This document shows, in pieces, positions 1 to 8,529 of a stretch of 64,000 bases of DNA (positions are counted from its first letter, which is position 1; every line of letters begins with the position of its first letter). The DNA lies in assembly GCA_035268885.1 (NCBI GenBank), contig DATFKA010000136.1, positions 49,497 to 113,496 on the forward strand, read 5' to 3'. The notes under the pieces were generated by a model, which saw only the letters and a list, made by a program, of their open reading frames with translations, was not told the origin of the DNA and ran no database searches. Source of the DNA: DATFKA01 sp035268885. Its GTDB lineage: Bacteria; Bacteroidota; Bacteroidia; Chitinophagales; Saprospiraceae. Position numbers and translations under genes: made by a program.

Positions 1-1020
1 CTAAATTTTCTTTTAGGTAAAAATAACGCTTGCAAAACTAGTATTTTAGAGGCGATTTTTTTGAATATAGGAATAAGCAACCCTCTTTTGTCAATTAACA
101 TTAATACATTTAGGAATCTAAAGCATTCTGAAGAAGATGATTTCCGTTTCATTTTTCATAATCTAGACTATGCAAATAAACCCTACTTTCATACAAAGTT
201 CGATGAGAATGAGCATGAAAGAACCTTAAAAATTATACCTAAGAAGAAACAGTCTATCAATACTCAGCTCAAGAATAAGAACCTTGATCAAGAGATACAT
301 GAATCTATTTATGATACCCAAATAGACAAAAATGAGGTTAACGGATTGACGTTTGATGTCTCTATTAAAGAAAGACATCAAAAAAAAGAGAAGTATAAAT
401 CTGAGATAACTTTTGAGTTAGCATCATTATCAACCACAGTACCAGAAGACTATAAAGAGAAAGTCAATGGTGTTTTTATGTTTCCTACCTCTCAGGCTCC
501 AAACCTTGATAAAAGACTTGAAAAATTAATAGTCAATAAATCACATGGGCCAATTATTGAAACTTTAAGCTTGATTGATAGCTCAATACAAGATTTAACT
601 TTAGGAACAAACGGAGTAATATACTTTGATATAGGATTAAATAGATTAATTCCCATAAATTTAAGTGGCGATGGAATCAGGAGGGTTTTATCAATCCTTG
701 TAACGATTGCTGATGTGAAAAATGGTATTATTGTTATTGATGAAATTGATAATGGCTTACATTTTTCATCGCAGGCTACACTGATAAAGGCTATACTTAG
801 AGCTGCAGAAAAATATGATGTGCAAGTTTTTGCTACAACTCATAATTATGAAACTTTACGCAAAGTGAAAGAAGTATTAGGTTTAGCGGAATATAAGAAT
901 TATAGTGAAGATGTTACGGCGTTTACAATTAGAAAAAATCCAGATAATACACTGACTGCCTATCCTTATTCTTACGAAGAACTTAATTATATAATTGAAC
1001 AAGAAATTGAAATTAGATAG
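1..1020 (+). CDS. AAA/ABC-type ATPase of OLD/PARIS-like defence pair (5' end missing)
   Basis: The reading frame is open from base 1, so the N terminus lies outside the window. The codons at 16-42 read GKNNACKTS, a Walker A loop in which the glycine before the lysine is replaced by cysteine. Further on are an LSGDG signature-like stretch near 661, the Walker B run IIVIDEID near 727-750, and a TTHN switch-histidine motif near 838. This order is that of the SMC/RecF-like ATPases of OLD and PARIS (AriA) systems. A small TOPRIM gene begins 2 bases after the stop, the arrangement in which the ATPase senses an invader and the TOPRIM protein is the effector. The DNA is clearly richer in A+T than everything after 1736, suggesting horizontal transfer. 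The family call is confident; the defence role is inferred from the pairing. If the cysteine is real, ATP handling could be altered. Confidence 0.8.
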   Translation, partial: LNFLLGKNNACKTSILEAIFLNIGISNPLLSININTFRNLKHSEEDDFRFIFHNLDYANKPYFHTKFDENEHERTLKIIPKKKQSINTQLKNKNLDQEIHESIYDTQIDKNEVNGLTFDVSIKERHQKKEKYKSEITFELASLSTTVPEDYKEKVNGVFMFPTSQAPNLDKRLEKLIVNKSHGPIIETLSLIDSSIQDLTLGTNGVIYFDIGLNRLIPINLSGDGIRRVLSILVTIADVKNGIIVIDEIDNGLHFSSQATLIKAILRAAEKYDVQVFATTHNYETLRKVKEVLGLAEYKNYSEDVTAFTIRKNPDNTLTAYPYSYEELNYIIEQEIEIR

Positions 1021-1022
1021 TT

Positions 1023-1643
1023 ATGACGAGAATCTTCGTTGAAGGTAAAGAGGATAAACATTTTATCGAAAAATATTTAGAGTTTCTATCTGAGAAAATT
1101 GAGTTAACCGCATTTGAAATCATTCCAATCGGAGGGTGGACTAAACTACATTTAGTCAAGAATAAATTTAAAGAGAATTCTGATTCAGGCGGCAAAAATT
1201 TACTCATTTTTGATGCTGATACTGATAATAATGGAGGCGGTTTAAAAAAAAGGCTATCTGAGTTAAATACTGAAAAATCTAAATTAGACATAGAATTTGA
1301 AGCTTTCCTTTTACCCAATAATGCTATTGATGGAGATTTCGAACTACTCCTAGAAAAAATAATCAATAGCGATCACGCTATTTTATTGGAATGCTACACT
1401 AAATATGAGGACTGTCTTTCTTCAAGTCTTATTAATAGTGAAGGAACGCTTAGGTATAATCTTCCGATTAGAAAAGCGAAAATTTATTCTTACGTTGATG
1501 CGTTCCCAAAGAGTAGAAAGGAGCAGGAAGCATTTAAAAAAGGAAACTTCTTTTATGAAAACCCAGATATTTGGAACTTAGAATGTGAATTCTTAGAGCC
1601 CTTAAAGAAATTCTTGCTTATGCATGTAGGGCCTAAGATATAA
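1023..1643 (+). CDS. TOPRIM-fold effector (DUF3226/DUF4435/AriB-like)
   Basis: A 206-residue protein encoded 2 bases downstream of the ATPase and surely co-transcribed with it. The N terminus reads IFVEGKED, placing the TOPRIM glutamate at E7, and FDADTD supplies the second metal-binding element at D64 and D66. A glycine-rich NNGGG loop follows, then the PNNAIDGDFELLLEKI helix seen in small TOPRIM proteins of DUF3226 type. In PARIS the equivalent protein (AriB) is held by the ATPase and released as a nuclease that cuts tRNA; in OLD systems the TOPRIM is a DNA nuclease on the same chain. The catalytic residues are all present, so this half looks active. Which of the two chemistries applies cannot be told from sequence alone. 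Base composition matches the ATPase, not the flanking chromosome. Confidence 0.75.
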   Translation: MTRIFVEGKEDKHFIEKYLEFLSEKIELTAFEIIPIGGWTKLHLVKNKFKENSDSGGKNLLIFDADTDNNGGGLKKRLSELNTEKSKLDIEFEAFLLPNNAIDGDFELLLEKIINSDHAILLECYTKYEDCLSSSLINSEGTLRYNLPIRKAKIYSYVDAFPKSRKEQEAFKKGNFFYENPDIWNLECEFLEPLKKFLLMHVGPKI

Positions 1644-1735
1644 CATACACTTACAAGGTTTATATTAACAGGAACTTTTGAGCTAATCCCACTTTCGGTA
1701 GATAGCCTAAGTTTCTATCCAAACAAACCAATAAA

Positions 1736-2665
1736 ATGAAAAAAACAATCCTCTCCTTACTCTGCGTAATGATCTTAAGTCAAATCGGTATGGCACAAAA
1801 AGACAGCGATGTCTTTGGTCGCTGGGACCTAACCGTCCAGGTGGCAGACCAGGAACTGCCTTCCTGGTTAGAAGTCAGCAAATCCGGTACCAATACTTTA
1901 GTGGGCCAATTCGTCGCCGCCTCTGGTAGTGCGCGTCCCATCGCAGAAATTACCAAAGAAGGGAAAACCTACGCCTTTTCCATCCCCAAACAATGGGAGC
2001 CCGCGGGCCAGGACATGTCTTTTACTTTTCAGGTAAACAAGGATCAGATCAGCGGCGAGATGACCTCTACCAACGGCAAAACCTACGCTTTCTCCGGGGT
2101 GCGAGCACCTAAATTTGAGTATACCTACAATCCAACCTGGGGAAGCCCCATTAATCTGTTTAATGGAAATGACCTCAGCGGTTGGCATCATTCCGGTGAG
2201 ACCAAACAGTGGCAAGCCAAAGATGGTATTCTGGTCAACCCGGAGTCCGGATCAAACCTGATCACCGATGAAAAATTTAAGGATTTTAAACTCCACATCG
2301 AGTTTAGATATCCCGAGGGCAGTAATAGCGGTCTATATCTGCGAGGGCGGCACGAAGTCCAAATCGCCGACAACCGTGGAATGGAACCTTCCAACATTCT
2401 TTTCGGCGGAATCTACGGCTTCCTCACACCCACGGAAATGATGGCCAAAAAGCCGGGAGAATGGCAATATTTTGACATCACCCTGATCGGGAATCGGGTG
2501 ACCATCGAAGCGAACGGAAAACCCATTATCATTGACCAGGCTATACCGGGTATTACCGGTGGTGCACTGGACAGCCAGGAGGGAGAACCGGGTCCTTTCT
2601 TACTACAAGGTGATCATGGTCCGGTAGAATTCCGTAACATTGTCCTGATCCCAAGAATAGACTAA
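1736..2665 (+). CDS. Secreted DUF1080 (3-keto-disaccharide hydrolase-like) protein
   Basis: A 309-residue protein beginning with a clear signal peptide, residues 1-20, ending in an AQ cleavage site. Residues about 25-130 form a beta-rich N-terminal module with alternating strands and no recognised motif. Residues about 137-309 are a DUF1080 domain, with INLFNGNDLSGWHH, the GSNSGLYLRGRHEVQIAD core and a VEFRNIVL end, which is the laminin-G-like fold of 3-keto-glycoside hydrolases. The likely place of action is the periplasm or cell surface, on oxidised or complex glycans. An SDR oxidoreductase starts 18 bases downstream and may share the transcript; a dehydrogenase next to a keto-sugar hydrolase is chemically sensible but unproven. 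This is the first gene with ordinary host composition after the A+T-rich left edge. Confidence 0.85.
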   Translation: MKKTILSLLCVMILSQIGMAQKDSDVFGRWDLTVQVADQELPSWLEVSKSGTNTLVGQFVAASGSARPIAEITKEGKTYAFSIPKQWEPAGQDMSFTFQVNKDQISGEMTSTNGKTYAFSGVRAPKFEYTYNPTWGSPINLFNGNDLSGWHHSGETKQWQAKDGILVNPESGSNLITDEKFKDFKLHIEFRYPEGSNSGLYLRGRHEVQIADNRGMEPSNILFGGIYGFLTPTEMMAKKPGEWQYFDITLIGNRVTIEANGKPIIIDQAIPGITGGALDSQEGEPGPFLLQGDHGPVEFRNIVLIPRID

Positions 2666-2683
2666 CCCCATTAAACTACTAGC

Positions 2684-3463
2684 ATGAGCAAAAAATTTCA
2701 AAACCTGTTTTCGCTTAAAGATAAAGTCGCCATTGTCACTGGCTCCAGTAAAGGGATCGGTAAAAGTATGGCCCGCGGCCTAGCTGAGTTCGGCGCCAAA
2801 GTAATTGTGAGTAGCCGCAAACAGGAAGCCGTAGATGAGGTTGCTGCCGAATTTAAAGCCGATGGCCTGGAGGCCATCGGCATCGCCTGCCACGTGGGCG
2901 ATGAGGAACAGCTCAAAAGCCTGGTCGAGAAGACCGTAGCGACTTACGGAGGAATCGATATCCTAATCAATAATGCCGCCACCAATCCCGTTTTTGGTCC
3001 CGTCAATGAGATGGGGGCGGAAGTTTTCGATAAAATTATGGGCGTCAATGTAAAATCGCCCTTTCTCTTGAGTAATCTCTGCTACCCGATTATGCAGGAG
3101 CGTGGTGGTGGCTCGATCATACACATCAGTTCGGTAGAGGGTCATAAGCCCGGCTTTGGTTTAGGTATTTATAGCGTTAGCAAAGCAGCCGTCATTATGC
3201 TAGCCAAAAACCAGGCTAAGGAATGGGGTGGCGTCAACATCCGAGTGAACGCCATCTGTCCGGGGCTGATCAAAACCAAGTTTAGTTCTGCGCTTTGGCA
3301 AAACGAAACCCTGCTGAAACAACTGGAACAACACCTGCCGGTGGGTCGCATGGGCCAGCCCAAAGAGATGGTCGGGCTAGCCATCTTTCTAGCCTCCGAT
3401 GCCTCCAGCTATTGTACCGGCGCTACCTTTGAAGCGGACGGAGGCTATCTGATCGCCGGTTAG
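2684..3463 (+). CDS. Short-chain dehydrogenase/reductase (SDR)
   Basis: A classical SDR of 259 residues. The cofactor loop TGSSKGIG is at residues 19-26, the NNAA element at 96-99, the catalytic serine in HISS at about 149-150, and YSVSK gives Tyr163 and Lys167. The C terminus ends in the usual GATFEADGGYL strand. SSRK after the second strand suggests NADP(H) preference, although this is weak evidence. It acts in the cytoplasm on an unknown alcohol or ketone. It follows the DUF1080 gene by 18 bases, so the two may form an operon; the next gene is convergent and starts almost at once after the stop. Confidence 0.9.
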   Translation: MSKKFQNLFSLKDKVAIVTGSSKGIGKSMARGLAEFGAKVIVSSRKQEAVDEVAAEFKADGLEAIGIACHVGDEEQLKSLVEKTVATYGGIDILINNAATNPVFGPVNEMGAEVFDKIMGVNVKSPFLLSNLCYPIMQERGGGSIIHISSVEGHKPGFGLGIYSVSKAAVIMLAKNQAKEWGGVNIRVNAICPGLIKTKFSSALWQNETLLKQLEQHLPVGRMGQPKEMVGLAIFLASDASSYCTGATFEADGGYLIAG

Positions 3464-3466
3464 TGT

Positions 3467-3796
3467 TTAATTGTTGGGGGCACCGGCGACAATCCAGTCC
3501 AGGATTAATTGTTGTTCGACAGCACTGAGTTCGACGTCGGCATTAGCCGGTGGCATGGGCCGCCTCGGATGCGTGATCCTTTTCTCTATGCGACTGGCCT
3601 TTTTTTCAATCGATTCGTAATCTGTAAAATAGGGCCGTTGCGAAACACCGTGACAGGTGGGTATCGCGCATTTTTGCTGAATCAATGGAAAGACCTCCGT
3701 TTGAAAAGAGGGAACCGGCGATTCGGGAATGAAAGACATTCCGGTAAATATGGCTACCATTAGTAATACAGAACTAAAATAAAGTCGCTGCTGCAT
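3467..3796 (-). CDS. Small haem-binding/cytochrome-c-like exported protein
   Basis: I choose the ATG at 3796 (109 residues) over a TTG at 3820, because the only promoter-like -7 box, TACCTTTG on the minus strand, lies at 3818-3825 and would overlap the longer start. A hydrophobic N-terminal segment (about residues 6-20) is a signal or anchor. The mature part reads VFPLIQQKCAIPTCHG, a CX4CH haem-attachment motif of the kind seen in Bacteroidota and Planctomycetes cytochrome-like domains, and ends with PMPPAN..LSAVEQQLILDWIVAGAPNN, typical of the single-haem 'DUF1549/cytochrome C' neighbourhood. It is probably a periplasmic electron carrier or haem-binding protein. Its 3' end lies 4 bases from the SDR stop (convergent). 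Confidence 0.75.
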   Translation of the reverse strand: MQQRLYFSSVLLMVAIFTGMSFIPESPVPSFQTEVFPLIQQKCAIPTCHGVSQRPYFTDYESIEKKASRIEKRITHPRRPMPPANADVELSAVEQQLILDWIVAGAPNN

Positions 3797-3817
3797 GCTG
3801 AATATTTGTTTGAATAA

Positions 3818-3825
3818 CAAAGGTA
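3818..3825 (-). promoter_or_regulatory. -7 promoter element for the haem-binding protein
   Basis: The minus strand reads TACCTTTG, matching the Bacteroidota -7 consensus TAnnTTTG. It lies about 22 bases before the ATG at 3796. A matching -33 TTG was not seen at 19-21 bases, so it is a one-box prediction. Confidence 0.4.
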
Positions 3826-3895
3826 AGCCGAAAAGTAATAGGCTACCAGTGTGAAAAAGCTGGTAAGCCCTTGATAATAATCATATCTTTAACTT

Positions 3896-4447
3896 ATGTC
3901 AAAAACAATCGACCCTACCAATCCCTGGCACAAAGTTCCGGCCGGTCCGGAAGCGCCCCAATTCGTTAATGCCATCATTGAAATCCCTAAGAATACCCGG
4001 GCAAAATATGAGCTGGATAAAGATACCGGCCTCTTAAAGATGGACCGCGTGATTTATTCCGCTATGCACTACCCCGCTAATTATGGCTTCATCCCCCAGA
4101 CTTACTGCGACGATAAAGACCCCCTGGATATTGTCGTCTTATCTCAAATCGAAGTAGTCCCGCTTTGCCTGATTGAGGCCAAGATTATTGGCGTTATGCG
4201 CATGCTCGACGGCGGTGAGCTCGATGATAAGATCATTGCTGTAGCCCGCAACGATGTCAGCGTGAGCCACCTGGATGACATCAGCGAGTTGCCTCAGCAC
4301 TTTTTTCTGGAGCTGCGTAATTTCTTTGAAGACTATAAGAAACTGGAAAACAAGACTGTCGAAGTAGAGAACTTTCAGGACCGGAAAGTGGCTATGGAAA
4401 TAATCCAACAGAGTATCATCGATTATAAAAAGCTTATTTCCACTTGA
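3896..4447 (+). CDS. ppa: Inorganic pyrophosphatase, family I
   Basis: A soluble 183-residue enzyme that hydrolyses pyrophosphate to phosphate, pulling biosynthetic reactions forward. The family I signature is visible as DDKDPLD at residues 72-78, where the aspartates bind Mg2+. The upstream ANYGFIPQTY and the earlier IEIPKNTRAKYELDKDTG stretches contain the other conserved Lys, Glu, Arg and Tyr positions. Length and order fit a bacterial family I enzyme. It is read in the same direction as a small DoxX-like membrane protein 44 bases on. No terminator was seen between the two. Confidence 0.95.
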   Translation: MSKTIDPTNPWHKVPAGPEAPQFVNAIIEIPKNTRAKYELDKDTGLLKMDRVIYSAMHYPANYGFIPQTYCDDKDPLDIVVLSQIEVVPLCLIEAKIIGVMRMLDGGELDDKIIAVARNDVSVSHLDDISELPQHFFLELRNFFEDYKKLENKTVEVENFQDRKVAMEIIQQSIIDYKKLIST

Positions 4448-4491
4448 TATAAACCCTTTTCGTATTTTAGCGGCCCAAAATAATACCATTC

Positions 4492-4920
4492 ATGGAAAAT
4501 ACGATCCTACAAGCATTAGCCGAAGGTGGCCTGCCAGGCCACGTTTTATTGCAGATTTTACTGACCTTTTTCGTCGCCATTCTTTTTTTACAGTCCGGCC
4601 TGGATAAAATCGCAAATTACAAAGGCGAACAAGCCTTTTATCAGGAACATTTCAAGAAAACCTTCCTGGGCAATATGGTCCCTCTAATCCTGCCCATGAT
4701 TACCCTCTTTGAAGTAGCCGCCGGCATCCTTTGTGGGGTGGGTACCGTTACACTACTTCTCAGTGGCAACCCCAATTGGGGCTTTATGGGCATGCTGATC
4801 GCTGCTTTGAGTATCATCCAGCTGTTTTTTGGTCAGCGGATGGCGAAAGACTACGCCGGTGCGGCTACCCTGGTACCCTACTTTTTATTGACTATTGTGG
4901 GACTGTGGTCCTATATGTAA
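4492..4920 (+). CDS. DoxX-like small membrane protein
   Basis: A 142-residue protein with about four hydrophobic segments (residues ~18-35, ~62-80, ~83-105 and ~120-142). The pattern LFLQSGLDKIANYKG after the first segment resembles DoxX/DoxD-family proteins of the inner membrane, whose exact function is mostly unknown, although some members are linked to quinone or redox chemistry. The last 36 bases overlap, tail to tail, the 3' end of the GH32 gene on the other strand. It follows pyrophosphatase in the same direction. Confidence 0.7.
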   Translation: MENTILQALAEGGLPGHVLLQILLTFFVAILFLQSGLDKIANYKGEQAFYQEHFKKTFLGNMVPLILPMITLFEVAAGILCGVGTVTLLLSGNPNWGFMGMLIAALSIIQLFFGQRMAKDYAGAATLVPYFLLTIVGLWSYM

Positions 4921-6435
4921 GTCGTAAACCATGCCGTCTTCCAGATATTCCATCCCCAGTATCTCCAATTCGGTAAAATCTTCATTAGGAAAGAAAATTT
5001 CGGTCAGCACCGTTTTACCATCATCGGCAAAGAGTTCTACAGAGGCGCGATCAATATAGGCGTGCAGGTATAATTGTCCTTCATCGCTACGGCGGGGGGC
5101 GGTATGCCTTCCGGCAAAAGCCTCGGAAAAACCTGTTTTCCCCGCTTCCCTACGGTCGACAAAAAACGCATTTGCCTCTGGATCAAAGCCAATCCGCAGC
5201 TTTTCGTTTAGGCCATTGCCCAGCGTGAAGCCTACTATTTCATCTTGATTTTCCTTCAGATCAAAGCTTAATACCAGTTCACCCGTGGCATTTTTTAGTG
5301 TTTGCCTGTCAGCAATCGACGCACTATCTGACCTCAACGCGTCTAATTCCTCGACGGGTTTAGAGCTCAACCGAGCCCCTCCTTTCGTGGAAATCAGCTT
5401 TAGCTCACGTGGAATGGTCATCGCACTCCGCCATTTTTCGGTAGGTACCACATTGGCGTATTGCCAATTACTCATCCAGCCGATAAAAAGGCGCCGGCCA
5501 TCTTCTTTGGGAATGTCAGACCAGGTAACACCGGCGTAATTATCCTTACCCCAATCGACCCAATAGGCGGAATCCTGCTTTAGTCCTTCCTGGAATTGCG
5601 GATTTAAGGTAAAAGTATTCCCATCAAAGTCTCCTACGAAATACTGCGTTCCCGAGCCACCGTTAGGCGCACCTTTGCCAATACTAACCAGCATAACCCA
5701 CTGGGTAATATCACTGCCTTCAAGGGTCAGCGGAAAGAGGTCTGGACATTCCCAGGGACGCCCCTCATTGCCCCAGCCCCGGAATTCACTGGCAAAGGTC
5801 CAGTATATCAGGTTGGGAGAGTGGTACAATCGAATGTGATCGCCGGCGGCAAAAATCATGATCCATTTCTGCGTAGGCTGGTGCCAAAAAACCTTAGGGT
5901 CGCGGAAATCAGGCATTCCCGGATTATCGAGTACGGGATTATCAGCGTATTTAGTCCAGCTTCGGCCCTTGTCCAGGCTGTAGGCAATACCTTGCGTTTG
6001 AAAATCGTTAGCTCCGGCTTGCTCCCCCTCCATATCGTGGTAGGTGAAGATCGCCACCATAGCTGGCTGCTTTTCACTTCCCAGGCCACTGGTGTTTTGC
6101 CAATCGATCACGGCGCTGCCAGAAAATATCATACCCTGCTCATCGGGATACAAGGCAATGGGCAATTGCTCCCAATGCACTAGATCCTCACTGACCGCAT
6201 GGCCCCAGTGCATGGGTCCCCATACGGTACTATCCGGATGGTGCTGAAAAAATAGATGGTATTCTCCCTCGTAATAAACCATGCCGTTGGGATCATTCAT
6301 CCACATACTATCGGGCGTAAAGTGGTATATCGGACGATGGGCCTCTTTCTGTTCTCCCACTACTTGCGGGGCAAGTCTTCCACAAGCAATAAGTGTCATC
6401 AGCGCAAAAGGCAGGCAAATAATGAATGGCTTCAT
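4885..6435 (-). CDS. Glycoside hydrolase family 32 lipoprotein (levanase/invertase-like)
   Basis: A 516-residue protein with a lipobox LIAC (lipidated Cys18), so it is anchored in the outer or inner membrane. The GH32 nucleophile block WMNDPNG is at residues 45-51 (Asp48), followed by the FRDPKVF transition-state-stabiliser motif and the WECPDLF acid/base motif. A beta-sandwich domain forms the C-terminal third (from about 350), ending in ELFADDGKTVLTEIFFP. It should cleave beta-fructosides such as sucrose, inulin or levan. No SusC/SusD pair or fructokinase is adjacent, so it is an isolated enzyme here and not a full fructan locus. Its last 12 codons overlap the DoxX-like gene in convergent orientation. 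Confidence 0.93.
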   Translation of the reverse strand: MKPFIICLPFALMTLIACGRLAPQVVGEQKEAHRPIYHFTPDSMWMNDPNGMVYYEGEYHLFFQHHPDSTVWGPMHWGHAVSEDLVHWEQLPIALYPDEQGMIFSGSAVIDWQNTSGLGSEKQPAMVAIFTYHDMEGEQAGANDFQTQGIAYSLDKGRSWTKYADNPVLDNPGMPDFRDPKVFWHQPTQKWIMIFAAGDHIRLYHSPNLIYWTFASEFRGWGNEGRPWECPDLFPLTLEGSDITQWVMLVSIGKGAPNGGSGTQYFVGDFDGNTFTLNPQFQEGLKQDSAYWVDWGKDNYAGVTWSDIPKEDGRRLFIGWMSNWQYANVVPTEKWRSAMTIPRELKLISTKGGARLSSKPVEELDALRSDSASIADRQTLKNATGELVLSFDLKENQDEIVGFTLGNGLNEKLRIGFDPEANAFFVDRREAGKTGFSEAFAGRHTAPRRSDEGQLYLHAYIDRASVELFADDGKTVLTEIFFPNEDFTELEILGMEYLEDGMVYDLHIGPQSHNSQ

Positions 6436-6498
6436 GATAATGAGATTTTCCTATTTTCAAATCATGAAAACCAAGCTAAGAAATTTTAACCTATCCGG

Positions 6499-7590
6499 TT
6501 AATGCTTCACCAATAGTTTTCTACTTAGCACCCCATTTTTTGCCGTAAGGCTGATAATATACTGCCCAGCGGGAAGATCAGAAGTAGGAATAATCAATGT
6601 ATGTCGCCCGGCAGCTTGCTTAGCCTGCACTAATTTTTTAACCGGACGGCCATTGATGTCAAATAGAAACACCTGGATATTTTCGGCGGAAGGTAAATCG
6701 TACCAAATCTGAGCGGACTCCTTGACTGGATTAGGAGAAATATTAGATAAATGAAAGCCCTCGTCCAGCAATTTTTGGGCAGCGGAGGATAAATCTGGCG
6801 AAGTCCAGCTAAGGGTACCCTGAATCATCCCCTGATCGGAGGGACTGGCAGCGTCGGCAGCTATCGTTAAGACATCACCATCCTCCGTCATAAATACAAA
6901 GCTGACCGACTCCACTACAATCGGAAACCCGGGAACTGGCTCCGAAGTAGACCTTCTTGTTTCTTTAATCCGCAAAGCTTCGCTCGTGCCACCATCGGGT
7001 AGGGTAATATTTCCGTAGGCATCCACTTCCCCATCGAATTCCAGGATATTCTCCTGAGTGAAATTTCCTCCGTCAAAATTGGTACTAATGGCCTGAAGCC
7101 CCTCGTAAGACCAGATCGCTTCGTAAGACAAAGGTATCGGCAATTCGAGCCTGGGGGGAGTATTAGTAATCAGTTGTTCGAAGTCCTGATTTTGTTGGTC
7201 GGAGGCACTATAAGAACCTAAGAAATTCAGTCCGGAATCATCCAGGGAAAGGTAGTTGTACAGAGAGCCCGTTACGCCCTGTTCTTCAAAGTCAAGCACT
7301 ATGGAAATATTGGCATCCTGAAAATTACTGGCTGCTGGGGTACTGGCGGGATCTACCACCAATTGCGAAGCGGTCCCCAGATTCTCGGCACTAAAATCCC
7401 AGTTGTTGCCGGCACCCGGCATTCCAATATCATAGGTTTGACTCGTGGTGTCAAATCGTTCGGTAATGACATTACCTTCAGCAAAAAAGTCGGAAAAGTT
7501 TGTGCCGCCAATAATGATTTGTGCCGTTATTTTTGATGGGCAAACAGCAAATAAACTAAAGATAAGTAGGTGGATAAGGTATTTTTTCAT
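6499..7590 (-). CDS. Secreted protein with type IX secretion sorting domain
   Basis: A 363-residue protein with a signal peptide ending in TAQ at about residue 24. The body (25-275) is beta-rich and aromatic, with no recognised catalytic motif. The last ~85 residues are a type A T9SS sorting domain: LSNISPNPVKESAQIWYDLP, then VFLFDINGRPVKKL, then LPAGQYIISLTAKNGVLSRKLLVKH. Such cargo is exported through the outer membrane by the type IX system and released or attached to the surface. The passenger function is unknown. It is a single gene between GH32 and the HAD cluster, both on the same strand. Confidence 0.85.
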   Translation of the reverse strand: MKKYLIHLLIFSLFAVCPSKITAQIIIGGTNFSDFFAEGNVITERFDTTSQTYDIGMPGAGNNWDFSAENLGTASQLVVDPASTPAASNFQDANISIVLDFEEQGVTGSLYNYLSLDDSGLNFLGSYSASDQQNQDFEQLITNTPPRLELPIPLSYEAIWSYEGLQAISTNFDGGNFTQENILEFDGEVDAYGNITLPDGGTSEALRIKETRRSTSEPVPGFPIVVESVSFVFMTEDGDVLTIAADAASPSDQGMIQGTLSWTSPDLSSAAQKLLDEGFHLSNISPNPVKESAQIWYDLPSAENIQVFLFDINGRPVKKLVQAKQAAGRHTLIIPTSDLPAGQYIISLTAKNGVLSRKLLVKH

Positions 7591-7674
7591 TGTCTCGGTT
7601 TTTGGGAATCCCTTAAAATATAAGAAGAATCGTCCCCAAAACCAAGTTTACCTCTATTCTCAAACCATTCAGGA

Positions 7675-8526
7675 TCATCTTTTTGCGATCGACCCCACCA
7701 CGTAATCCGGAATAATTCCCCTGGTGTGAATCAGCTCCTCCGCCTGTCGGGCGTTCGTATTTCCCGAAAGGGTAAGCATGGTATGCAAACCAAATTTGTT
7801 ACCACCAACAATGTCCGTACCTAAGGTATCCCCCACCATTAAAATTTCGCCCTTAGAGATATAGCGATCGCCCCGGTTGAGTTTGTCAAAAGCGTAGAGA
7901 AACATCTGCCCGTCGGGTTTACCGAAGTGAATAAACTGCTTGCCCGTGACCTTCTCGATGATCTCGGCCAGCCCACCCGTAGCCAGCGCCACTTCGACAC
8001 TGGAGATAGGATAGGTCTTATCTGAATTAGCAATCACCACGGAGACGTTCTGCCGCCGCAAGACGTTGATGGTCTTATTAATGCTGAGCTGCCAGTCAAA
8101 ACCCTCATCGTCCAGGAAAGCCACTGCGGCAATACTCTGGTAGTCAATTTCTTCTACCTCGTGGATGGGTACTGTGACCAGCCCAACTTCTTCGATGTAA
8201 TTAGCGGCATTTTCGGTACCCAGATAGGCGATTTTACCGTCGGGTACTTTGTATTGCAGATATTCCCGGGTCATCATCCCCGAAGTCACCATTTGGTCGA
8301 GATGAATGCCCGTCAGGCCCTGCTCAGCGTAGCGCTGAATAATCTGCTCGGGACTACGAGAAGCATCGTTGGTCAGCACGTAGAAAGGGATCCGCTCCTG
8401 ATTCAAAAAGTCGATCGTCTCCTGCACCCCCTCAATAACGCCGGAAGAGTTCTTCAGCACGCCGTAAGAATCCAGAAAAACGGCCTTATAGTTATGAATG
8501 ACCGACCAAAAATTTTGTAATTCCAT
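7675..8526 (-). CDS. HAD-superfamily class IIA (NagD-like) hydrolase with altered motif I
   Basis: A 283-residue HAD protein. Motif I reads FLDSYGVL: the nucleophile Asp19 is present, but the acid/base position two residues later is Tyr21 instead of Asp. Motif II is VLTND, motif III is FGKPDG with its lysine, and motif IV is MVGDTLGTDI with both acidic positions. The cap insertion between motifs II and III is of C2/NagD type. Other HAD-IIA subgroups also lack the D+2 residue (a WGVL version is common), so the substitution may define a subgroup and need not mean loss of function. It ends an apparent operon: the kinase-like gene stops 3 bases before its start, and the ligase lies 56 bases further upstream. 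Confidence 0.85.
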   Translation of the reverse strand: MELQNFWSVIHNYKAVFLDSYGVLKNSSGVIEGVQETIDFLNQERIPFYVLTNDASRSPEQIIQRYAEQGLTGIHLDQMVTSGMMTREYLQYKVPDGKIAYLGTENAANYIEEVGLVTVPIHEVEEIDYQSIAAVAFLDDEGFDWQLSINKTINVLRRQNVSVVIANSDKTYPISSVEVALATGGLAEIIEKVTGKQFIHFGKPDGQMFLYAFDKLNRGDRYISKGEILMVGDTLGTDIVGGNKFGLHTMLTLSGNTNARQAEELIHTRGIIPDYVVGSIAKR

Positions 8527-8529
8527 GCC

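Noticed and set aside
1023..1366. Open frame on the opposite strand of the TOPRIM gene
   Set aside because: It is Ser/Lys-rich without a domain, and the plus strand encodes a clear TOPRIM protein.
4885..6435. A full fructan utilisation locus around GH32
   Set aside because: No SusC/SusD pair, transporter or fructokinase is adjacent; only the single GH32 lipoprotein is present.
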